A DNA stretch of 64,000 nucleotides from Ceratotherium simum simum (Eukaryota > Chordata > Mammalia > Perissodactyla > Rhinocerotidae). Shown piece after piece: positions 1-12,251 of this stretch. Where the stretch lies: assembly GCF_000283155.1 (NCBI RefSeq), contig NW_004454181.1, forward strand, positions 25,640,652-25,704,651, read 5' to 3'. A model generated the notes under the pieces. That model was given only the letters and a program-made list of their open reading frames with translations, was not told the origin of the DNA and made no database searches. A program made the position numbers and the translations under genes. Position 1 is the stretch's first letter; every line of letters begins with the position of its first letter.

Positions 1-1928
1 GTGCAGACAATGTCCCCAACTTTCAAGGCCTGCATTGCCTGGTTCTACTTTTCCAGTTGCATCTCAGGCCACAGCCCTCCTTGTGCTCCATCAACCCCAG
101 ACCACTTACAACTATTGCCCAGCACCTTGAGCCTTCCTGCCCCCTGCCTTAGCTCAGCTTGTTCTCACCTCCCCAACACTTCCTCCTCCCTGACCTCTTG
201 TTCTTACCCGGCTGAAATCCTACCCACCCTTAAATGCTCCGTACAAACCTATCTTCTCCAAGAAGTGTTGTCTTAGAATCAGAATTATGTTTCCTCTGCG
301 TTCTGAAAATATTCAACCGTCCATCCATTTACCCATCCACCCATCCATTCACCCATCCACCCATCCACCCACACATCCATCCATCCATCCATCCATCACG
401 ACCACTGTGTCCTAGGTTTAAGGATTAAGTAATGAACACTGCATGGTCACTGTCCTCAATTAGCTCTTAGTGAGAGAGGCAGACACCTAAGCAAGGAAGG
501 TAGTAAGCGCTGCCCTGGGGGAAGGGAGGTCAGCAGAAGCCTCACAAGGAGATGGGACAGTTAACACCCCTTTAATAAGTAAGGGAGACCTGCATGGGTT
601 CAGCTCCACACTACATTTGGAATTAAAAGAACACCTGTTGGTGACAGGCAAGTTGTCCAGCATGCACAGTTTGGCACCAGCACTGTTGTGTGTGCTTAAT
701 AACTCCCCATATTAACATCTTGCTTTATTTATTTTGCAGCATGCTTTCTTATGCATTCTCATGTGGGTCCCACAATAACCCTGCTATTTATAGATGAAGA
801 CACTGAGGGTCAGAGAGGTGAAGCGACTTGCCCACAGCACACAGCCAGTAAGAGGCAGAGCTGAGATGAGAACCCAGGTCCCCTGATACCTAATCCACTG
901 GCCTTTCATCTGTATCTCAACTGCCTCCTTTTGAGCTTCTTGCTTATACTCACTGCCTCTCTTTACCCCACAGGAACATGATAAACACTGTTCCTGCCTT
1001 TATAAACGTGGAAATTACAGCCATCAACTCTACCTTATTGAGGAGGAGTCTCTTCTACTGGGGACTTGGAACTACAACATTCGTTCACGTTCTAGGGATT
1101 CTCTTTCTGGTCGGCCATGCTTTGGCTGTGTGACCTTGGGCAAGTATCTTTACCTCTCTGGGCCTCGATTTCCCTATTATTTATTTATTTTGTTTAAATA
1201 AGCTTTTATTGGGTGCCTCCTCACTGCAGGTCCTACTCTAGGTGTTGAAGATGTAGTCTTGAACCACATTGACAGGGTCTCTGCTCTTAGGTGCTGACAT
1301 TATTAGGAGGAAACATAGAAATAATATAATTAAAATTAAATTTTACTGTGTAGTAGAGAAAAGACAAAGGATTCTTTACACATATTTGGCAAGCAGGCAG
1401 GCAAGGACTTTCCCAGGAGGTGACAGTGAGGCTCGTGTCTCATAACAGGAAGTCAGCTATTCATTCCTGACCTTCTAAGGCAAAAGCTAGTGCACAATTT
1501 CTGAAGCAGAAATAAGGATTTCCTTATTTATAAAGGGAAAAATCTTAACTTCCTCCATATACATGTTCCATATACTGGTTCATTTAAGAGTCCCACTCCC
1601 TTTGGAGGAAGTTATGATTTATTACATATATATTATATGAATATAATTGGGGTCTGGAGCCACACAGATGTAGGTTCAAATCCCAGCTCTGCCACTAACC
1701 AGCTCTGTGACTCAGAGAAAGTCATATAATCTTTCTGTGACTCTGTTTTCCTGTCAACAAAATGGGGATAATAATGGTAACAACCCCCAGAGGGTTGTTG
1801 AGGAGACTGAAGGAGATAATGCGTGTGAAGAATTGAGCCCAGTGCCTGGCATTTTATAAGACCTTAAGCCTCCTGGGGCTTATCTCCTCTCCCCTCTCAC
1901 AGTCTTCTGCTCACCTTCTTTCTTCCGC
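1..1928. other. Non-coding: L2, MIR and simple repeat remnants
   Basis: An L2-like remnant in + orientation covers about 1-290. It is followed by a CATC-rich simple repeat and a MIR in - orientation (about 780-930, reading CAGAGAGGTGAAGCGACTTG). Next come a MIR fragment in + orientation (about 1118-1185), an L2 in - orientation (about 1190-1440) and a good MIR in + orientation (about 1650-1860). The rest shows nothing recognisable. Confidence 0.65.
317..397. repeat. (CATC/CCAT)n simple repeat
   Basis: Repeated CCATCCA and CCATC units are interrupted by TTTA, CACC and CACA and end in five clean ATCC units. Confidence 0.9.
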
Positions 1929-2040
1929 TTTTTTTTGGTGAGGAAGATTGGCCCTGAGCTAACATTTGTTGCCAATCTTCCTCTGTTTTGTATGAGGGAC
2001 CCCTCTACAGCATGGCTTGATGAGCGGTGTGTAGGTCCAT
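1929..2040 (-). mobile_element. ERE SINE, truncated, B-type tail
   Basis: A T-rich start (the complement of the 3' A tail) is followed by GAGGAAGATTGGCCCTGAGC and an AGCATGGCTTGATGAGCGGTG segment. These are diagnostic of the equine tRNA(Ser)-derived SINE read on the opposite strand. The tRNA-like head is missing. Confidence 0.8.
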
Positions 2041-2535
2041 GTCAGTAGGTAATTCATACAGAAGCGTATATGAAAAATCCCCCTCCTATGGACCCTGTCA
2101 CGTCCAGGAGATCTCGCGGGTTCTTAACTCTCTTTCAGAGATTTGTGTGTGTGTGTGTGTATAAACAAATTTGTTCACGTATTCTCTCCTTTTTTACACA
2201 AATGGTAGCTCTCTGCACTTTGCTTTTTACTACTTAGTACTATAATATGGGGGCCACTCCATGGCACATATAAAAAGCTTTCCCGTTCATTTTCTATAAA
2301 AACCTGCGCAAGAGTCTGTCACGTGGACGCCTCGTGGTTTATTTAACCAACCGGTACTGGTGGGCATTTAGGCGCTTCCCAGTCTTTCCCAGTGGCAGAG
2401 TGTGCCGCAGGGAACGTGCTGTGCTTGGGGAATTCCTTTCAGCCTCTCTCAGCCATGATCACCCACGTGGAAGGGACCTGGGGACTGCAGCACACAGGCA
2501 GGCCAGGACGTGAGCCCCAGGGCAGTCAGGACGGG

Positions 2536-2666
2536 GCCTGAATCCTGGGTACCACCTTGGGCCCGTTCACTCTGTAAGGTAGTCGGGCCCGGGAATTTGC
2601 ATTTCTAACAAATGTCCATGTGATGCTGATGCTGCTGGCGTGGAGACCGCACTTTGATCACCGATG
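2536..2666 (+). mobile_element. MER5A (hAT-Charlie MITE), partial
   Basis: GGGAATTTGCATTTCTAACA, then GTGATGCTGATGCTGCTGG and ACCGCACTTTGATCACC, follow the MER5A consensus order through its right end. Confidence 0.85.
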
Positions 2667-4964
2667 CTCTAAGGGACTGAGATGGGGACTCGCATCATTC
2701 CCATCGCACAGGCTTGTTGTGGGGATCAAGGTATGTTGCCCCTTAGCACCGCGCTAGCACGGACTCAGAACTTCATACATCTCAGCAATTATTACTGTAT
2801 CTGCCCCCTCACCCCAGAGACAAAAATGACAGGGATGACGCATAGTGATCCTCAGAGCCTTGATCCACTCTCCAGAGGTTTAGGGGTGTGCTGGAGCTTC
2901 TCCCCCAAATTTCCTTTAGGTCCCAAGTCTGGAGGAATTTTGCTGGGCTGCTTGGCCATCAGAAATCTTTGTTTCCACAGCAGCTGGGGGTGGAGAACTA
3001 GGGGTAGAAGCCCAAACCAGAGCCCCAGCATTGACCACTGTGATGGATGCTTCTGTAGGCATCATCCTGTGCCAGCTTGTTCTGTGGTGAAGGGGGGTGC
3101 ACAAGAGGACAGAGAAGGGCCCCGTCCCGTCCCTGCCCTCAGCCTCGCCATCAAAGGGCCCCTTCCATTCTCAGAGCCCTCGTAATTTGCTCTCAGTACC
3201 GCACTTTGTTTGGGGAGGGGGCCACGCCACAGGGAAGCCTGGAGTAAAGGCCAGGCTTTGCTCCTTCCCATGCCACCCTCTCTGCAGGGAGCTGAGGACT
3301 CAGGAGAGCAGGCCTGTGGCTGGCGGAGTGTGTGAGTCTGTTAGTCAGAAGAAGGGCACTTGGCAAAGCACCAAAATAGTTGGGTTGGGAGCAGGGACTG
3401 GGCTGGGCTCTAACGTGCTGTGTGACCTTGGGTAAGGCCTTTTCCCTCTCTGAGCCTCACTGTTCCCTTTTGTAAAACAAGGCATGCTCGGGTTCTGCGC
3501 CTGGTCCCCTGAGTCAGTGTGGGGTCCCAGAACTGAGAAGTCAGCAGCATTTTCCTCTGGCTCTCCTGTGCCAGCCCCAGAGACATTGAACTTCTAGCAC
3601 CCTCACTGGAGCCTCCTCTGCTGCCTGGTGCCCCAACCCGCTCCGTCTCATCCTAGCCTCCTTTCACTCTCTCCAGTGTCCATTCCACTCCCCAGGCCCT
3701 GCGGGACAACCACACACCACCATGAGCTGTGCCACTCACTGGCTGTGGGACCTCAGGCAAGCCCCTCGAGCACTCAGATTCTCCACGTGTAAATGGAAAT
3801 AACATCCTGATCTGCTGACCAGGGCTGCTGTGAGACTGCGGGGAGAGGGGCCAGGCAGAGAGCTTAGCCCGGGCCGAGCATGCGGTGAGCTCTCATTCAC
3901 GGTGAGCCGTTCTGGTGATCACCGTGGTTGTGGTTATTTTAAAAGCTAAGCAGAGGCAGGGCCCCGGGTGGACAACACCCTGACTCTCCGGACTCTATGT
4001 CTTTACTTGATTTCCTGTTTTAACGTTTCACCGTTCTCTCCTCCCCTCTCTATTATCACTAACATCTGCTCATCTAGGAACACTGTCCAAGCTGTCTTTT
4101 TTGTGTGTGTCAGTGAAAAAGACATGGTTTTATTCCTGCCTTCTCTCCTTCAACAAACATCCAAATATGTCTACACTCCTACCACAGCCCAGGGAGGGCA
4201 GCCACCAAAACGAAGACGACCCAGGGTGCCCCTGACCTGGGTGGGGAGGCAGTGCATAATAAGTAAGTTCATGTGGCACTGTAACCCGGAAGTGCTCTCT
4301 GGATGGCATGTCAGAGGGTGCAGAGAGTTCCGGTTTCTGAAACAGAGCTCCTCTGCAGGCACGCTTGGGCCTGCAGCCCATGAGACTGCAGTCATGAGAC
4401 TGCAGATGGGGTGCATTTCACTCAGGACAAAATCAGACCCTGCAAGGACCTCCGTTCCCAGCGTGCTCAGGTGCCTTCAGAGGCAGCCAAGCGTGCAGGG
4501 AGGAGGCCGAGCTCAGCTGCTACAGCAGTTGTGAGTGCGATTTGCTGAGTGACTTTGGTGAGTCACTTGGCCTCTCTGATCTGTTTTGCTTACTTAAAAG
4601 GGGCAAGAAAACTGACTCTCCTCGGTCGCGGGAAGGGCTGCAGAGTCCTCTCACAAGAGAGAATTGTTCACGTGTGCCTTCATTTATTCGAGAAAGATTC
4701 GTTGAGCGCCTACTCCATGATCTGTACCCAGGGAACGACGAACCCATGGGCTCAGCTCTTCAAGGCTCATGATAATAAGCAGTATTTATTGAGCTGTTAC
4801 TACGTTTCAGGCACTTTACACATATTTAGTCATTTTATTGTCATAAATCTTATGATGACAGTTATTGCTATCCATATTTTATAGGCAAGAAAATGGAGGC
4901 CTGAAGCAGTTAACTGACTCACCCAAAGCGTCCATCAGCTTGGCTTCAACACAACACCAATGGT

Positions 4965-5395
4965 TCTCATGGAGGAGCTGGGGACCCTTGGGGGTCCAGA
5001 GACCCCTGCACATGATGTGTGAGCTCAAAATAATTTTCGCAATGGTACTAAGAACTTGCTTGCCTTTTTTACTCTCATTTTTCCACAAGTGCACAGTGGC
5101 ATTTTCCAGAAACTCCATGACCTGTGACATCACAACGAGCACCGGGGAGGATCTGGGTGTTTCTTGCAGAGATATGCAAAAATGTAGAAGAATGCCACTC
5201 TTCTCACTGTTTTTTGTTTTGAAAATATTTTTCATAAGAATATTTTATGTGAATAGGTGATAAGTTTATTGTTATTTTAAAAATAAACTACCACACAAAT
5301 ATTTAGAACATTCTTCTGGGTTTTAATTACTAATAAGGGAAGAACATAAAGGGGTCCAGAGAACAAAAAGCTTGAGAACCGCTGTACAATGCTAA
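4965..5395 (+). mobile_element. hAT-type DNA transposon remnant
   Basis: The left end, AATGGTTCTCA, mirrors the right end, TTGAGAACCGCTG, as terminal inverted repeats. GGGGTCCAGAGACCCCTGCA and a second GGGGTCCAGAGAAC near the right end fit the 'hundreds of bases, GGTTCTCA ends' hAT-Charlie pattern. The exact family is not assigned. Confidence 0.6.
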
Positions 5396-6020
5396 ACAGA
5401 AATGGTCCCCAGTCACTGTAACACGGGTATGATGCTCCGAGATAGGCCTGTGGGAGGTGTGGTCTTGGTGTTGCCTGCCAGGATTATTAGCATTGAGAAA
5501 TAGATTCCCGGATCATGCTTCACGGACTGGCCCCTGTGAGAATCAGCCCATTACAATTCCTTGTGGGTGATTCAGAGCGTCCGCCCTGTGACTTCCAATA
5601 TGGGAGTTAAATTTTAAATCCTCCTCTGTGTTCTTCTTTCTACAGCTTCCTGAGGGCTACAGCATGTCTCTCTCGAACAGCAACCCCCTGCAAAATAAAT
5701 TGTGTTTCCTACAAAGCCTATATTTCACACAAGATGCTCATAAACATTCCCCCTACATTTGGTGATGATCCATCCAGTCACTTTCACTTGATATGGTGAC
5801 AAATAGAAACTGAATAATGAAAATGATGATAACAATAATATTGGGAACTTGGTAAACATTGATGGTGTGGAGTTAAATGCCAAACCATCGCAGATCTGGA
5901 GAAAATGAGAAAACTGCCACAAAATCTGTGTAAATGTCCTTCCCAGGGGAAACGGCATGTAATCTTCCATGTGACCTTTTAGTTTATTCTCTTTCTCTGG
6001 AACTCTGCGGTAAGCTTCTT

Positions 6021-6251
6021 CTTCTTTTTTTTTTTTTTTTTTTTAAAAATTTTATTTTATTTATTTTTTCCCCCTAAAGCCCCAGTAGATAGTTGTATGT
6101 CACAGCTGCACATCCTTCTAGTTGCTGTATGTGGGACACGGTCTCAGCATGGCCGGAGAAGCGGTGCGTCCGTGCGCGCCCGGGATCCGAACCCGGGCTG
6201 CCGGTAGCGGAGCGCACGAACTTAACCTCCAAGCCACGGGGCCGGTCCCCC
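6021..6251 (-). mobile_element. ERE SINE, full length, A-type tail, with target duplication
   Basis: A poly-T stretch, the tail block CCCCAGTAGATAGTTGTATG, the complement of the B box in GGGATCCGAACCCGGG, and CCACGGGGCCGG at the head are all present. An 11-bp direct repeat, GTAAGCTTCTT, flanks it at 6010-6020 and 6252-6262. Confidence 0.93.
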
Positions 6252-6809
6252 GTAAGCTTCTTAGAGGAATTCCAAAGGACATATATTGGAGAAGAATTTT
6301 CTTCCAGAAATATTAAGTTATGATCTGACATGAACATGATTCTAACTTGCTGTGTTTCTATAAAGGTTTCTTCAAAAGATGAGAGCTATGTTTTTCAGGT
6401 ATATTGGTTAAATTACTACAGTCATGGGGGGGGATGTTAATTCTCTACACTCACACACCACAGAACCGTCTATCATGCTTGGCAACTTGGCTTCACTTGG
6501 CTCGGCTGTGAACTTTGTAACCCATTAGGAGGCCTGCCTGAGAGCTGATCTTCTTTTGGAAGCTCACGATGGCTCTGTGTCAAAAGGAATGAGCTTCAGA
6601 CCTGACCTGAAAGGGTAGTGCAGACCCAGATTTCTGCTCCTGAATCAGATATTCCTGTGTGATCCTGGCTGAACTGTTAGACATTCTAGAGCTTTAGTCC
6701 TCAGCTGTCAAATGGAAAAAGAAATCTACCCTTCTGACCTTTACAACTTTGTTCTGAGGATCAAATAAGGTAAAACACTTTGAAAAACAGAAAGTGCTTA
6801 TCTCTCTCC

Positions 6810-7260
6810 TGAGGCCTTTGCACATGCTGTTCCCCATACCTGGAACATGCTCTGACCCGTCCCTGTGGCTGTGTAACCCCGAATGGTCCTAGGTTAAGGC
6901 TGGCTCTGCTCCAGCCACGCTGGCCTGCCCCTGCACCTCCGTCTCAGGGCCTCCATACCTGCCACGCCCTTTGCATGGAACATTCTTCCCTCTGGAATCT
7001 GCATGGCTGACTCCGATTTGCTTCAGATCTCTGCTCAGCTGTCACCTTGTCAGAGGCCTCCTCTGGACACACTATATGTATTAACATCCCACGCCCAGCA
7101 GCTCTCTGTTCCCCCAACCCCATGTCAGTGTTCTTCACAGCACATATGCATAGATGGTTATTTGTTGACCTGTTGCTTATCGGACTTTAAAATGTCAGTT
7201 CCACGAGAGTGGGGACTTTGCCTTGTTCTGCTGTAATCCTAATACTTAGAGCCTAGCATC
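6810..7260 (+). mobile_element. L2 LINE 3' region
   Basis: GAGGCCTTTGCACATGCTGT, CTGGAACATGCTCTGACCC, a second module with CATGGAACATTCTTCCCTC, and a closing CCTAATACTTAGAGCCTAGC follow the L2 3' consensus in order, with a duplicated-looking middle. Confidence 0.7.
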
Positions 7261-8169
7261 TGCACCCCCCTCCACCAAAGGAAAAAGAAAATCAGACAGC
7301 CATATCAGAATACGGGACGGGAGGGCTGGGTGGAAGGGATTTCAGTGGGCGGACCACACAGAACAAAGAGGAGACCCCATGTTCCCTCCTGCCCCGCCCC
7401 CACCTCTTGGCTTAGATGTGTTAAGAGCAAAGCCTCAGTGTAATTATGGGCATTTGGACTGTTTACTCCTCGTTAACCACCCTCTTTGCTCACTTAATTG
7501 ATTGAAAGCCTGTGGCAAGAGTAAGCCGCTGTGCAGAAGTTTGGCATGTGGGGAGCGGGCCGCGGAGGGTGACTGCACAGCCCGGGCTGCCCTCACGCTG
7601 ACGGGGCTCGGGGTGCGATCCTCACACGGGAATGGAGCTCAGACGGGCGGCTGCCGCTGCCCACAGCCCCCTCGATGTTCTGGCACACACACCCGGTGGG
7701 ACCTGCTCAACCCGGGATCTTCACTCCGGGCTTCTCGCGGGTGCCTGATTGGTCTCCCAGATTCCATGCTCTCTGAGCATCCTACCCAAGTGGGAAAAAT
7801 AATTCCCATACCTGCTTTGGGGGAATAAAATCCAAGCTGCGTGTGCATGGCCTGGCTTCTTCCTGCCTGGCCTCCTCACCTCGGGTATCTCTCCTTGTAG
7901 GTTGCTTTAATCCCACCTGTCTCCCACCTGCTTTCCTGTACAGGCTCTGCTGCAAGCCCTTTGCACTAGCTGTTCCTCTCACATCCTCCCGTGGCTACCT
8001 CTTCTTATCCATGTATCAGCTCATATGAATGACTGAAGGGACTGTATGACTTTGGACAAATCCTGGTCTCTCTCTGGATCGCCATTTCCCCATCTGATAA
8101 ATAGGTGGATGGATTCAAGTTCTACATTCCTCTCCATGTCTCTGTGTCTGAGCCCTGTGCTGATCATTT

Positions 8170-8870
8170 AACGAGGCCCCCCAAATTTTTGGAGACCCTA
8201 CTGGGCACTGGGTTCTAGGGGTTAGGTGGAAAAATAAGATAGAAATCCTGCCCTCAAGGGGTGTACATTCTAATGGGAGGAGATTGACAGATAACCAACA
8301 TAGAAACAAATAAGTAAGATAATTTCAGTTACTAGTAAGTGCTGTGATGATAAAAATAAGGGAATGTGATGGAGAGGTGAGCAGTGGGGGGTTTAGGTTA
8401 GAGTAGTCAAGGAGGACCTCTTTGAGGAGGTGACTTTGGACTTGAGACCTGAATGATAGTGAGCTGGGACAAACATTCCAAGAAGGAGCAGCAATTTCAG
8501 AAGCCCAGAGAAAGGACCAAGTGTGTTGTTTTCCAGGAGTGGAAAGATGGGGAGGATGTCTGGCAGGCAGGAGACTGAGGATGAAGGTCTCATCCAGGGG
8601 CCATGGTACAGAGTGTGCATGTCATGCTAAGGGCCATGGGACATCCATGGAGGGTTTTAGGAGGAGAGAGACTTACATCTAAGAGCAAATCATTCTGGTT
8701 GCTCCTTGGAGAACAGACTATAGGGAGGCAAGAGGGGAGGCAGGGAGAACAGCCATCCAGGGGAGAAAAGGCAGCATGTGGGTCAAGGGCAGAGGGACTG
8801 GTCAAATTCGGGGCATATGTGTTGGAGGCAGAGCCGAGAGCACTCACTGACGGATTGGAGGCACTGAAAG
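8170..8870 (-). mobile_element. L2 LINE 3' region, long copy
   Basis: In order it shows CTACTGGGCACTGGGTTCTA, TGCCCTCAAGGGGTGTACAT, GATTGACAGATAACC, GAGGAGGTGACTTTGGACTT and AAGGGCCATGGGACATCC. This is the reverse complement of the L2 3' end over about 700 bp, unusually complete for so old a family. Confidence 0.8.
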
Positions 8871-11018
8871 GCACGTTGGGTACAGTTCATACATGTCTAA
8901 TGGACAATAAACACGGCTCAGATCCCTGCGGGGTGCTTGTTTGCCAAAGAGCTCAGCGCTGGGGTTTAGGCACATCTGAAATGATAATAGAGTGATCTTT
9001 GCATTTCCCACTTACTGTCTTCGAGGGCAGGAACCATGCGGGTTTTGTTGCTTTACCCCTGGGGCCTAGCACAATGCCAGGCACAGAGTCATCACAGTCA
9101 CAAATAGTCCCTGGCACTTGTGTCTCCCCCAGGGACTTCACAGGGAGGCTGGAGGCTGGGCCGAGAAGGCACTCCTGGGTTCATAGCCCACGTGCCACGT
9201 CACAGTCCCCTTGTTCCCACAATTAGCCAATCCAATAGGTGAGGCAGCACTGCCGCATCCCCGCTGCCATCGTCAAGTCACCCAGAGCCCTCTTCCTGGT
9301 CTCTGCCCCCTCTCTGGCTGCCCAGGCTCCCAATTTTGATGCAATCTAGCTGCTTTCCCAGCTCAAAAATTCACCAACAGTCTGGACCCCCATCCCCTTC
9401 TTCTCCCATGGGTTGCATGCACATTGACAGAGGCCTGTTTCATACTCAGGGTAGAATGCCAGTTGCTTGGGGGAAATGTGAGGGGTAGGGTACTCTGTGA
9501 TCTGTATTAATCCAGACTTCTCTCGCTGAGGGGGCTCCCCACTTCGTCTATGATTAAGGCTGGTACAGGAAACAGATATTCCTTTTTCAGAAGGTCCCTC
9601 CAGGATGCCTGCAGAGGGGAGACGTGCTGCCCCTGAGAGCTTCTCAGGGAAGGGACTCCAGCCCTTGCATTCTTGGCTCTGCCTGACTGATGGTGCAGGC
9701 TTCGCCCTGTTCCAGGGCTAATAGGGAAGCACAGCCCCAAGGCACTGGGGCTTTGTATTAAATTTTTAATAGCCACGGTGGGTTTGATCCCACACTCCTG
9801 GGAGAATTAGTCACTGCAGGTTCAGGCAAGGAATGTATGGACAGGCCTCAACACTCTGCTTCTAATTTGGGGATGAAAACTTTGATTTAAGAATCCTAAA
9901 AGGCAATATATAGACAAGGAGGCCTAGGTTCCAGCCATTCAACAAATTTCATTAATCTATGTGTCTGGCACTGTGTTAGTCCAGGCTCCTTCCCGTGAGT
10001 TAAAGCTGTGTGATCTTGGGCTAGTTCCTCCCCATCTCTGGGCCTCGGCCTCCTGATTTGCAAACGATGGAGCGGGGCTCTTCCCAGCTCTTTCCAGCTC
10101 TGACGCCCTGCGTCTGGGTCTGTGAAGGACAAATGGCATCTCCAGCTGAAGCTGCTCCCTGGGAGGCCTCCTCTATGGAAAGTTGCCTTTGGAGGCAGAG
10201 CAGTTCTAGAAGCCTGAGCATGCCCTGCCCGGAAACCCTGCATGCCCTCCTGCTGGTGGGGGAGGCACGGAAGGGGTTAAGTTGGCTCAGCAAGGCAGGG
10301 ATAGGCTCTCTCAATGCCCTCCCTCCTCAGGCCCTCTCCCCTTCTTGTTCTCAGGGATTTGCTGGGCTCGCTGGGGTTAGGTAAGCCTCCTCGCTGGGCT
10401 GGGAGCCGCGCCTCTCTGCCTCTCTGCCTCTCTGCCTGTGAGAGCTGAACTGCAGCAACTTGCCCTCACTCTTTCCTCAGGCGTGAAATCTGAAGCGACC
10501 GCAAGGGGTGAAGAAATCTTGGAACCTGAGACACTGATTCTAGCTGGAGCCAGAAGTGGTTTTCGAGATTATCGAGTCCAACTAACGCCTTTTGCAGATG
10601 GGGAAACTGAGGTCCAGAGAGGGGACTTTTCTTAGGTCCACCCAGCGAGTTAGGGATAGCTTCAAGTGCAGGTTCCCAGATTCCCAGGCCAAATCCTCTC
10701 TCCTGGGCTGATCTCTGGAGTTTGGGGACAGTTTCTGGGCTGAAGCTGTCACGAATAGATAATGTTGTGGGGCTGGGGGCTGGGCAGGAAGAAAGCAGAG
10801 GAGGCAGGATTCCAGGTGTCACGGAAGCAGGAAAGAGAGACTGACTCTTTGTTGATGCTTCTTGGGGCTGCCTTCCTGACCCTCGTCCCTGCCTCTGCCA
10901 GGTTGCTCCAGGCACCCCAAACAGCCACCCCTCGGATCCTCAGATTGCAGTAGGCAGCTCTGTTTTTCCTAAGAACCAGGCTTGGACGGAGGCTCCTTTG
11001 TTTGGGGCCTAGTTTTTT

Positions 11019-11232
11019 TTTTTTTTAATAATTTTATTTGTTTATTTATTTTTTCCCCAAAGCCCCAGTAGATAGTTGTATGTCATAGCCGCACATCCTT
11101 CTAGTTGCTGTACGTGGGACGCGGCCTCAGCATGGCCAGAGAAGCGGTACGTCGGTGCGCGCCCAGGATCCGAACCCAGGCCGCCAGCAGCGGAGCACGA
11201 GCACTTAACCGCTAAGCCACGGGCCGGCCCAG
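11019..11232 (-). mobile_element. ERE SINE, full length, A-type tail, 15-bp target duplication
   Basis: GGGGCCTAGTTTTTT occurs at 11004-11018 and again at 11233-11247. Between the two copies lie poly-T, the CCCCAGTAGATAGTTGTATG tail block, GGATCCGAACCCAGG and GCTAAGCCACGGGCCGGCCC, a nearly complete ERE read on the opposite strand. Confidence 0.94.
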
Positions 11233-11247
11233 GGGGCCTAGTTTTTT

Positions 11248-11440
11248 AAACAGACCTGCGTCAAATCCCAGCTTCTCCTCATATTAGCTGTGTGACCCTG
11301 GGCAAGTTGTTTAACTTCTCTGAACCTGAACTACCCATCTGCAGCATGGCAGTGCTAGTGGTACCTTCTCCAGTGCGTGGTTGAGAGAGGAAGGAGATAA
11401 CACAGGGCGGGCACACGGTAAGTGCTGGAGAAATGACAGC
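11248..11440 (+). mobile_element. MIR SINE
   Basis: TAGCTGTGTGACCCTGGGCA and AAGTTGTTTAACTTCTCTGA, followed by a CACACGGTAAGTGCTGG tail, match the MIR core in order. Confidence 0.85.
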
Positions 11441-11971
11441 GTTACCATCAGTCCTCTGCCCTGGGGGCTTCATCATCTCCTCTTCTTTCTTAGCTAGTTG
11501 GTCCCTCCTCAGCCTCCTCCTTGACCCTTTCAGTACAATGGACCTATTTTGGGGCCTGCCATCCTCACGGGGTGGGGTGAGGCTCTAATAAGACCATGGA
11601 GGTAAAGGAGCTTTATAAAGGACTTTGTGGAACCAGTGATCTCTCTCGGTGGTCCCTCTGGCTAGTCTGTCCCATGGCTTCGTGGCTCCTGGAGGATCCC
11701 TGGTTGACAGGTTGCCGGTCAGCTCAGGACGTGGTGTACGGGAAATACCAGGGGCCCAGATGCACTGGGATTCATGCTAACCACCTGTGAGCTAAATGGC
11801 TCTCCACACGTCATTTCACCTAAGACAGTTCTGCCCACTGCAAAACGGGGCCGGAATCCCTGCTTTTCCTAATTCATAGGTCTACGTTGAAAACTGCAAA
11901 ATTCCATGGCTGCTTTGCATCCATTCCCCTCCTTCTGGCTCCAAACATGATTTCATGAGGGATCCAGTCCA
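11441..11971. other. Non-coding spacer between two ERE insertions
   Basis: No gene or clear repeat is recognised. About 11800-11880 resembles a degraded MIR. Confidence 0.5.
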
Positions 11972-11988
11972 CTCTAACCTTCAGTTTT

Positions 11989-12235
11989 TGTGTGTGTGTG
12001 TGTGAGGAAGATCAGCCCTGAGCTAACATCTAATGACAATCCTCCTCTTTTTGCAGAGGAAGATTGGTCCTGAGCTAACATCCGTGTCCATCTTCCTCCA
12101 CTTTATATGGGACGCCTGCCACAGCATGGCTTGACAAGCGGTGCTTCAGTGCATGCTTGGGATCCGAACCTGCGAACCCCTGGCCCCCTGAAGCGGAGTG
12201 TGCATGCTTAACCGCTGCGCCACCAGGCCGGCCTC
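11989..12235 (-). mobile_element. ERE SINE, full length, B-type doubled tail, 16-bp target duplication
   Basis: TCTAACCTTCAGTTTT is repeated exactly at 11973-11988 and 12236-12251. Inside, the tail contains two successive copies of a GAGGAAGAT...CCTGAGCTAACATC module. These are followed by the tRNA-like part (GGATCCGAACCTGCG, CTTAACCGCTGCGCCACC). Confidence 0.94.
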
Positions 12236-12251
12236 TCTAACCTTCAGTTTT

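Larger units (their letters stand above)
2041..6009. other. Non-coding: old LINE fragment, MER5A, MIRs and an hAT element
   Basis: About 2150-2400 resembles the 3' end of an old LINE (tentative). MER5A lies at about 2536-2666. MIR fragments in + orientation lie at about 3395-3490 and 3720-3895, and one in - orientation at about 4770-4960. An hAT-type element follows at about 4965-5395. 2670-3390, 3900-4760 and 5400-6009 show no recognisable gene; open frames there lack any family signal. Confidence 0.6.
6263..11003. other. Non-coding: L2-rich stretch with MIRs
   Basis: MIR in + orientation lies at about 6600-6790 and L2 in + orientation at about 6810-7260 and 7835-8035. A long L2 in - orientation occupies about 8170-8870, and a short L2 piece lies at about 9000-9100. 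MIR pieces lie at about 8030-8110 (+), 9985-10100 (+) and 10575-10690 (-). 7260-7830, 9100-9980 and 10100-10570 contain nothing I recognise apart from a homeobox-site-like patch near 7430-7510. Confidence 0.6.

Noticed and set aside
6093..6337. Overlapping frames with RPCAPG / ARPGSEPG peptides (also at 21.2, 26.7 and 55.8 kb)
   Set aside because: These peptides are translations of the ERE SINE and recur wherever it is inserted.
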